Of a stretch of 29,694 nucleotides of DNA, positions 23,780 to 29,694 are shown piece by piece. The stretch is from Clostridium sp. CAG:253 (lineage in GTDB: Bacteria; Bacillota; Clostridia; Lachnospirales; Lachnospiraceae): the NCBI GenBank assembly GCA_000436755.1, contig FR887272.1, positions 16,460 to 46,153 on the forward strand, written 5' to 3'. Both the position numbers and the translations under genes were made by a program. Within the stretch, counting starts at the first letter, position 1. Each line of letters begins with the position of its first letter. Below the pieces are notes generated by a model that did no database searches, was not told the origin of the DNA, and was given only the letters and a program-made list of their open reading frames with translations.

Positions 23780-25063
23780 ATGGTTACAGCTATCGTAGGT
23801 GCTAACTGGGGAGATGAAGGTAAGGGTAAGATTACTGATATGCTTGGCGAAGAGTCAGATATCATCGTACGCTTCCAAGGTGGAAGTAATGCAGGTCATA
23901 CTATCATAAATGACTATGGAAAATTTGCATTACATTTACTTCCATCAGGTGTATTTTATGATCATACTACAAGTATAATCGGTAATGGAGTTGCCTTGAA
24001 TATCCCATATTTATTTAATGAAATAAATGAATTGACTAAAAGAGGTGTGCCACAGCCAAAAATCCTCGTATCTGACAGAGCACAGATTCTTATGCCATAT
24101 CATATAGCATTTGATGAGTATGAGGAAGAGAGACTTGGAAAGAAATCATTCGGTTCAACTAAGTCAGGAATAGCACCATTTTATTCAGATAAATACGCAA
24201 AGATTGGTATTCAGGTATCAGAACTTTTCCAGGATGATGATGCACTTAAAGAAAAGATTGAGAGAATCTGCGTACAGAAAAATGTTATACTTAAACATTT
24301 ATACAACAAACCTGAACTTGATCAGGCAGAAATCTTAGATACACTTCACCAGTACAGAGATATGGTAGCACCATATGTATGTGATGTATCAGCATTCTTA
24401 AGAAAAGCAATCAAAGAAGGAAAAAATGTACTTTTAGAGGGACAGCTTGGCTCTCTTAAAGACCCGGATCACGGAATTTATCCTATGGTTACATCATCTT
24501 CAACACTTGCAGCATATGGAGCGATAGGCGCAGGAATTCCTCCATATGAGATTAAGAGAATCGTTACTGTAGTTAAGGCTTATTCAAGTGCTGTCGGAGC
24601 AGGTGAATTTGTAAGTGAGATTCTTGATGAGGAAGAGGCAGATAAGCTTCGTAAACACGGCGGAGACGGCGGAGAGTACGGAGCAACAACAGGACGTCCA
24701 CGTCGTATGGGATGGTTTGATGCTGTTGCTACACGTTACGGCTGTGAGATACAGGGTGCAACAGAAGTTGTTCTCACTGTACTTGACTGTCTTGGATATC
24801 TTAAAGAGATTCCGGTATGTGTAGGTTATGAGATTGACGGAGAAGTTGTAAAAGATTTCCCTGTTACAACAAAACTTGCAAAAGCAAAGCCTGTATATAA
24901 AGTTCTTCCAGGATGGAATTGCGATATAGGCGGCATAAAGGAATATGACAAACTTCCTAAAGAGTGCAGAGATTATATTGAATTTATCGAAAAAGAAATA
25001 GGTGTTCCAATTAAGATGGTATCAAACGGACCAAAGAGACATGATATCATTCACAGGAAATAA
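23780..25063 (+). CDS. purA: Adenylosuccinate synthetase
   Basis: The enzyme joins IMP and aspartate with GTP to form adenylosuccinate, the substrate of PurB. The start at 23780 follows TGGAGGAATTTT; an in-frame ATG at 23759 has no site. The product has 427 residues, normal for the family. The signature GANWGDEGKGKITD carries Asp12, and GGSNAGHTII holds the catalytic His. GSTKSGIAPFYSDK, LEGQLGSLKDPDHG and TTGRPRRMGWFD are further family motifs. Its own promoter lies at the end of the HD-GYP gene, so it can be expressed apart from purF-purB. Confidence 0.97.
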   Translation: MVTAIVGANWGDEGKGKITDMLGEESDIIVRFQGGSNAGHTIINDYGKFALHLLPSGVFYDHTTSIIGNGVALNIPYLFNEINELTKRGVPQPKILVSDRAQILMPYHIAFDEYEEERLGKKSFGSTKSGIAPFYSDKYAKIGIQVSELFQDDDALKEKIERICVQKNVILKHLYNKPELDQAEILDTLHQYRDMVAPYVCDVSAFLRKAIKEGKNVLLEGQLGSLKDPDHGIYPMVTSSSTLAAYGAIGAGIPPYEIKRIVTVVKAYSSAVGAGEFVSEILDEEEADKLRKHGGDGGEYGATTGRPRRMGWFDAVATRYGCEIQGATEVVLTVLDCLGYLKEIPVCVGYEIDGEVVKDFPVTTKLAKAKPVYKVLPGWNCDIGGIKEYDKLPKECRDYIEFIEKEIGVPIKMVSNGPKRHDIIHRK

Positions 25064-25114
25064 TCTCAAAGTAAATATGATGCAATGGAGCAATCCGTGG
25101 CATTAGTATAAATA

Positions 25115-25176
25115 TATACGGGTTAGTTGATTTTCGAGTACATTAAGATGTTTTTGAAAAACGATTAGCCCGTATA
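25115..25176 (+). promoter_or_regulatory. 62-nt RNA hairpin between purA and the PBP gene
   Basis: The arms pair over nearly the full length: TATACGGG (25115-25122) with CCCGTATA (25169-25176), then 7 more pairs, one A-A mismatch, 8 pairs, one T-T mismatch, and ACAT/ATGT closing a TAAG tetraloop (25144-25147). Five pairs are G-U in plus-strand RNA and would be A-C on the other strand, so the plus-strand transcript is the folded one. No T run follows, so it is not an ordinary terminator. It ends 11 nt before the ribosome binding site of the next gene. Confidence 0.6.
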
Positions 25177-25197
25177 GCTTTAAATGGAAAGGAAACA

Positions 25198-27723
25198 ATG
25201 AACTACGGTAAAAAAGAAATTGACAGAAAAATTAAAACTTTAAATTCGTCCAAAAGAAAAGTTTTAAATAAGATAAAGCTTAATTTAAAAATTATTGTTG
25301 TTATTGTTATTCTTACGTCTGTGCTGTGTACGGCATTCAGCGTAGTGGGCGTTGTGAGGGGACTTGCAGACAGTGCACCAAAAATAAGTGAGGAGAGCAT
25401 GATTCCGGACGGGTATCCGTCTACGGTGTATGATTCAAACGGAAACAAAATCCAGACACTTATGGGTTCAAATGCGAATCGTGTGTACAAAAAGATTGAA
25501 GATATTCCGATATGTGTGCAAAATGCATTTATTGCAATAGAAGATGCGAGGTTTTATAAGCATAGCGGAGTTGACCTTCAGGGAATTATAAGAGCATTGT
25601 ATTCTTCTTTGTCTGATGAGAAAATGACGCAGGGAGCAAGTACGATTACCCAGCAGTTATTGAAAAACCAGATTTTCGGTGGCGGAAATGAAAAAACTTT
25701 TTTCGGCAAATTATCAAGGAAGATACAGGAACAGTGTCTTGCTATCAGACTTGAAAATAATATAGGCAAAAAAAAGATTCTTGAATATTATCTTAATACA
25801 ATAAATTTAGGACAGAATACGATGGGAGTGGAGACTGCCAGCAGAAGATATTTTAACAAATCAGTATCAAAACTGAATGTATCTGAAGCTGCGGTTTTGG
25901 CAGGAATTACGCAAAATCCGACGGAGTATAATCCTATTACAAACCAGCAGAACAATGAGGCAAAAAGAAAAATTGTGTTGAAAAACATGCTCGACCAGAA
26001 ATATATAACAGAGGATGAGTATGAGGATGCGCTTGGTGATGATGTATACAGTAGAATCAAAAGTGTAAATGAGCAGAAGATTTCAGGCAAAAGCATGATT
26101 AATTCTTACTATGTCGATGCTGTTATAGATAACGTAATAAGTGATCTGAAACAGAAACTCGGCTACACGGAAACACAGGCATACAATGCGATATACAGAA
26201 AGGGACTCAAGATATATACATGTCAGGACGGAGCACTTCAGAAGATATGTGATGATGTAATAAATGATGATAAATATTATCCTAAGGGAACAAAGTCGTA
26301 TCTTTCTTATGAGCTCAATGTGGTAAAAGCTGACAAAGACGTGGTTCAGTATACGGAGAGAGATTTAAAATCATTTTTAATCGATTCACATATAAAAGAT
26401 TCTAGCCTTTATTTTAAAAGCAAAAAGACTGCAAAAAAATATATAAAAAGATTTAAAAAGAAAATGCTTGGAAAAGGTGACAGGATTTCAAGTGAAATAA
26501 TGAACTTTATAAAACAGCCTCAGGCATCGTTTGTTCTTATGGAGCAGGATACAGGAAAAGTAAGAGCGATAGTAGGAGGACGAGGTGAAAAGAAGGCAAA
26601 CAGGACTCTTAACAGAGCAACGTACTCAAAGAGACAGCCGGGTTCAACCTTTAAAGTTTTATCCACATATCTTCCGGCACTTGATACATGTGGAATGACA
26701 CTGGCGGATGTTATGGACGATGCACCTTTCAGATATCCGGGAACAAACAAAAAGGTTAAGGATTGGGATTCATCGGGTTATAAAGGACTTACCTCGCTTA
26801 GACAGGGTATAGTCGATTCGGTAAATGTAGTTACAGTAAAGACATTTCAGAAAGTAACGCCGCAGACCGGTTTTGATTATCTCTTAAATCTTGGCTTTAC
26901 AACACTCGTTGACAGGAGAGAAAGCACCGATGGCAGAATATATACGGATATCCAGCTGCCTACGGCACTTGGCGGACTGACAGACGGAGTGACTAACAGT
27001 GAACTTACAGCGGCATATGCAGCTATAGCAAACGGAGGAAAATATATAAAACCGGTTTACTATACGAAAATTGTTGACAGTAAAGGAAAAGTTTTACTGA
27101 AAAATAATTCTTACGGAAAAAGGATTATGAAAGAAAGTACGGCATGGCTTCTTACAGATGCCATGAAAGAAGTTATAAGCGACGGAACAGGAAAAGCGGC
27201 GGCATTTAAGCATATAAAAATGTCTCAGGCAGGAAAGACAGGAACGACATCCGACAATACGGATTTTTGGTTTGAAGGATACACTCCTTATTATACCGCA
27301 GGAATATGGATGGGATATGATTCAATGTTTAACCAGAGCCAGGGAAGTGCGCATAAACAGATGTGGTCAGCTATAATGGAGAAAGTTCACAAGTACAAAA
27401 AATTGAAAGATAAGAGTTTTAAGATGCCGATAGATATAGTAGCGAGAAATATATGTAAAAAGTGCGGAAAACTTGCAATAACGGGACTATGTGACAAAGC
27501 ACTTGACGGCAATGATATAAAGCTTGAATATTTTGCTAAGGGAACGCAGCCAAAAGAAAGTTGTGACTGCCATGTAAAATACTCATTTTCAGGGACAACA
27601 GGAAAGCTGTTGAGCAGCACCTCTGACAGTGCAAATGTGAAAATTTATCTTAAAAAAGATGAATCATCATATACTGAGGCAACAAAAGATACACCGTATA
27701 TAATCCCTAACATGCTGAAATAA
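25198..27723 (+). CDS. Class A penicillin-binding protein (bifunctional transglycosylase/transpeptidase)
   Basis: The enzyme polymerises and cross-links peptidoglycan outside the cell membrane. The 841-residue product starts behind GGAAAGGAAAC. A basic cytoplasmic tail leads to one membrane helix at about 30-55. The GT51 domain has the catalytic Glu115 in IEDARFYKHSG, then QGASTITQQLLKN, and EYYLNTINLGQNTMGVE. The transpeptidase domain has Ser483 in GSTFK, Ser541-Val-Asn in DSVNVVT and the KTGT box at 680-683. The C-terminal part, with CKKCGKLAITGLC, YFAKGTQP and CDCH, is usual in clostridial PBP1A. Its 3' end overlaps the convergent downstream gene by 17 bp. The long hairpin at 25115-25176 lies in its leader. 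Confidence 0.95.
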   Translation: MNYGKKEIDRKIKTLNSSKRKVLNKIKLNLKIIVVIVILTSVLCTAFSVVGVVRGLADSAPKISEESMIPDGYPSTVYDSNGNKIQTLMGSNANRVYKKIEDIPICVQNAFIAIEDARFYKHSGVDLQGIIRALYSSLSDEKMTQGASTITQQLLKNQIFGGGNEKTFFGKLSRKIQEQCLAIRLENNIGKKKILEYYLNTINLGQNTMGVETASRRYFNKSVSKLNVSEAAVLAGITQNPTEYNPITNQQNNEAKRKIVLKNMLDQKYITEDEYEDALGDDVYSRIKSVNEQKISGKSMINSYYVDAVIDNVISDLKQKLGYTETQAYNAIYRKGLKIYTCQDGALQKICDDVINDDKYYPKGTKSYLSYELNVVKADKDVVQYTERDLKSFLIDSHIKDSSLYFKSKKTAKKYIKRFKKKMLGKGDRISSEIMNFIKQPQASFVLMEQDTGKVRAIVGGRGEKKANRTLNRATYSKRQPGSTFKVLSTYLPALDTCGMTLADVMDDAPFRYPGTNKKVKDWDSSGYKGLTSLRQGIVDSVNVVTVKTFQKVTPQTGFDYLLNLGFTTLVDRRESTDGRIYTDIQLPTALGGLTDGVTNSELTAAYAAIANGGKYIKPVYYTKIVDSKGKVLLKNNSYGKRIMKESTAWLLTDAMKEVISDGTGKAAAFKHIKMSQAGKTGTTSDNTDFWFEGYTPYYTAGIWMGYDSMFNQSQGSAHKQMWSAIMEKVHKYKKLKDKSFKMPIDIVARNICKKCGKLAITGLCDKALDGNDIKLEYFAKGTQPKESCDCHVKYSFSGTTGKLLSSTSDSANVKIYLKKDESSYTEATKDTPYIIPNMLK

Positions 27724-28591
27724 AATCTACATGTCCCTGCATCCAGATAATGCCCTTGAAGCGACGGCCTATCATAGGTTCTCCTTCAAGGTCTTTTCTG
27801 TTTATGGCAATATTTAATACAACATCATTGCAGTTTATAAGCAGTTGGAATACATCTTCATTTGTGTATGGATTGGTTGTAAGTGACCAGTTTAAAATAG
27901 TGCCGATAATCATGTAATTGTCAGATTCTGAGCCGTATGGAATAAAGCTTGATTCGACAATCGAGTATAAATCTTCAGTCATAATTCTCTTGCCAAGTCT
28001 TCCGGACAAATCTATCTCGTCAAGTGTAAGACTGTCAATGGCATCCTGGTCGCCCTCTTTTGCCTGTAATAATAACTGGCGTTTCATGCGTGTCTCACGA
28101 TTGCTTCTATTGATGCTTTCAGCTGTTTTTTGTATTCCGAGAAGAATGCGGCCTTCAAGAGAAAGTCCTGAAAGTGCAAGGTTGGCACGATGAGGTGTGT
28201 TGTCCGTAAATTTAAGTTTCATATAATCTATAGAATTCTGAAGATAAAAAATAACGGAAACAGCCATGCGTATATCGTCACACATACCGGTATAAGCATT
28301 TGTGTCTACACGTTTATTTATGGTGACATCAGTGCGCATTGTGATGAGAGAGCTGCTGCAATACGGAAAATAATGGTCAACGTGAAAAAAGCCGAGTTTG
28401 TCATATTCTCCGCGGATGGTTAAACCTGTATTATGTGCAAATTCATGACTGAGCTCAGTCATTTTTCTGCCATCTCCGGATAAAATCTGTTTGCTTACGG
28501 ACGGTTTATCCATAGAAATACCAATGAGTTTATCCATATCCTGTTTTGATGAAATATTGCTGAAACCGACAGCTCTTAAAAATCTATGCAT
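27707..28591 (-). CDS. DUF3881-like protein of unknown function
   Basis: The 294-residue protein opens MHRFLRAVGFSNISSKQDMD, a form I recall from the DUF3881 family of Lachnospiraceae and relatives. It has no signal peptide or membrane helix and should be cytoplasmic. A first half rich in beta strands (GLTIRGEYDKLGFFHVDHYFPY, then a MCDDIRMAVSVIFYLQN helix) is followed by a charged helical middle and a C-terminal part with NDVVLNIAINRKDLEGEPMIGRRFKG. No catalytic motif is recognised. It reads toward the PBP gene, overlapping it by 17 bp at the 3' ends, and diverges from the DegV gene. Confidence 0.75.
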   Translation of the reverse strand: MHRFLRAVGFSNISSKQDMDKLIGISMDKPSVSKQILSGDGRKMTELSHEFAHNTGLTIRGEYDKLGFFHVDHYFPYCSSSLITMRTDVTINKRVDTNAYTGMCDDIRMAVSVIFYLQNSIDYMKLKFTDNTPHRANLALSGLSLEGRILLGIQKTAESINRSNRETRMKRQLLLQAKEGDQDAIDSLTLDEIDLSGRLGKRIMTEDLYSIVESSFIPYGSESDNYMIIGTILNWSLTTNPYTNEDVFQLLINCNDVVLNIAINRKDLEGEPMIGRRFKGIIWMQGHVDFISAC

Positions 28592-28680
28592 AAATTTTTA
28601 CCTCATTTATTTAGTGTAATCCTATAATACTACATGACCGGTGAAGCTACAAGTAACATTGTTTCAATTTGCCTAATTTC

Positions 28681-28709
28681 TTGTAAAAAAATGTGATTTA
28701 GGATATAAT
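28681..28709 (+). promoter_or_regulatory. Promoter of the DegV gene
   Basis: TTGTAA at 28681-28686 and a perfect TATAAT at 28704-28709 are separated by 17 bp. A leader of about 85 nt follows. Confidence 0.6.
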
Positions 28710-28801
28710 CTATAATATGTGCGCTTACAAATAAAAATTAAAATGTTTCAGCACGTGGAAACGAGGATAAAGAGATATGTAATATTTACCCGGAGGTTAA
28801 T

Positions 28802-29665
28802 ATGAGTAAAATTGCGATTATAACAGATAGTAACAGTGGTATAAATTTTGAGGCTGGAAAAGAAATCGGAGTTAGGGTTTTACCTATGCCATTTCTTATT
28901 GACGGAAAGACATATTATGAGGAGATAAGTCTTTCACAGACTGAGTTTTTTGAAAAACTTGAGAGTGATGTTGATATATCTACATCACAGCCTTCGCCTG
29001 AGAGCGTTATGAAAATATGGGATGATGCACTTGAAGAAGCGGATGAGGTTGTATATATACCTATGTCCAGCGGACTTTCAAGTTCATGTCATACTGCGCT
29101 TATGCTAGCGGACGACTATGAAGGAAAAGTTCAGGTAGTAGACAATCAGAGAATATCAGTTACACAGCGTCAGTCGGTTCTTGATGCTTTGGAACTTGCA
29201 AAAAGAGGACTTACGGCAGCACAGATAAAAGAGGAACTTGAGAGAGCGAAGTTTGAGTCAAGCATATATATTATGCTTGATACGCTTAAATATTTAAAGA
29301 AAGGCGGAAGAATCACTCCCGCAGCTGCAGCACTTGGTTCGGCACTCAGATTAAAACCTGTACTTACGATTCAGGGAGAAAAGCTTGACGCATTTGCTAT
29401 TGCAAAGACGAAAAAACAGGGTGTCAAAAAAATGCTTTCTGCAATTGAAGATGACATAAATAGCAGATTTGGAGGTGTGGACCATATGGAAAACATACAT
29501 ATGGAGATTGCACATACAAAAAATCCAGAGGCGGCAGAAGAGTTAAGACAGCAGATAATTGAAAAATTTGGGGTTAAGCAGGTAGACCTTTATCCGCTTT
29601 CACTCAGCATTGCGTGTCATATAGGACCGGGTTCATTGGCAGTTGCATGTTCAAAAGTTATTTGA
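28802..29665 (+). CDS. DegV family fatty-acid-binding protein
   Basis: DegV proteins bind a fatty acid in a two-domain fold; the FakB members present it to the kinase FakA for phosphorylation in Gram-positive bacteria. The 287-residue product starts behind CCCGGAGGTTA. It has the family opening IAIITDSNSGI, then STSQPSPES, the ligand-contact loop IPMSSGLSSSCHTA and the YLKKGGRIT motif near residue 160, with HIGPGSLAVAC at the end. No FakA-like kinase gene is in the window, so whether this is a true FakB is unproven. The gene stands alone behind its own promoter. Confidence 0.93.
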   Translation: MSKIAIITDSNSGINFEAGKEIGVRVLPMPFLIDGKTYYEEISLSQTEFFEKLESDVDISTSQPSPESVMKIWDDALEEADEVVYIPMSSGLSSSCHTALMLADDYEGKVQVVDNQRISVTQRQSVLDALELAKRGLTAAQIKEELERAKFESSIYIMLDTLKYLKKGGRITPAAAALGSALRLKPVLTIQGEKLDAFAIAKTKKQGVKKMLSAIEDDINSRFGGVDHMENIHMEIAHTKNPEAAEELRQQIIEKFGVKQVDLYPLSLSIACHIGPGSLAVACSKVI

Positions 29666-29694
29666 ATTTGAAATAGGGCTACTGCAATCCCACT

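Overview
The window looks like chromosomal DNA from a low-GC Gram-positive anaerobe of the class Clostridia, most likely a Lachnospiraceae member (inference). The signs are AT-rich DNA with strong GGAGG-type ribosome binding sites, several lipoproteins with a lipobox, a DegV protein, a class A penicillin-binding protein of clostridial type, a DUF3881-like protein and purine genes of Firmicutes type. I see no rRNA, tRNA, CRISPR array, transposase or phage gene. Almost everything reads as ordinary core and metabolic genome, with a few small accessory loci in the gaps.

Layout. 1-603 is the C-terminal part of an alanine/glycine:cation symporter. It is followed by cysS with its own promoter and terminator, a zinc/manganese-type binding lipoprotein with no transporter partner in view, and a GH31 alpha-xylosidase behind a promoter that carries a 15-bp palindrome at the expected transcription start. 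From 5962 to 7972 on the minus strand lies a two-component system: a LytTR response regulator followed by a six-helix GHKL histidine kinase of AgrC type. Its promoter region holds two exact 14-bp repeats set 21 bp apart, which is LytTR-site geometry. On the other side of these repeats, on the plus strand, is a 52-residue cationic peptide gene with a TTG start and its own terminator, then a membrane-anchored C39-like cysteine peptidase. This is the best candidate in the window for an undescribed signalling or effector system.

Next come an AraC-type regulator, a HAD phosphatase/phosphomutase with a 35-codon ORF touching its stop codon, and a minus-strand pair of small unknown proteins that share a C-terminal motif. 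The potABCD polyamine importer follows, behind a consensus promoter and a dyad, with aroC and a 66-residue protein directly downstream. A minus-strand gene at 17645-17860 encodes a 71-residue protein with 12 cysteines and 17 glycines, built from two similar units. It faces the aroC operon across back-to-back terminators.

From 18074 on, a secreted GH3 (NagZ-like) lipoprotein is followed by a purine group: purF, purB, an HD-GYP cyclic-di-GMP phosphodiesterase-type protein, and purA. purF has a cysteine-rich leader, and purA has a promoter embedded in the last codons of the HD-GYP gene. A 62-nt hairpin with a tetraloop lies between purA and the class A PBP gene. The PBP gene overlaps tail-to-tail with the DUF3881-like gene, and a DegV fatty-acid-binding protein closes the window. 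The purine genes together convert PRPP to AMP precursors. The GH3 enzyme and the PBP both concern the cell wall.
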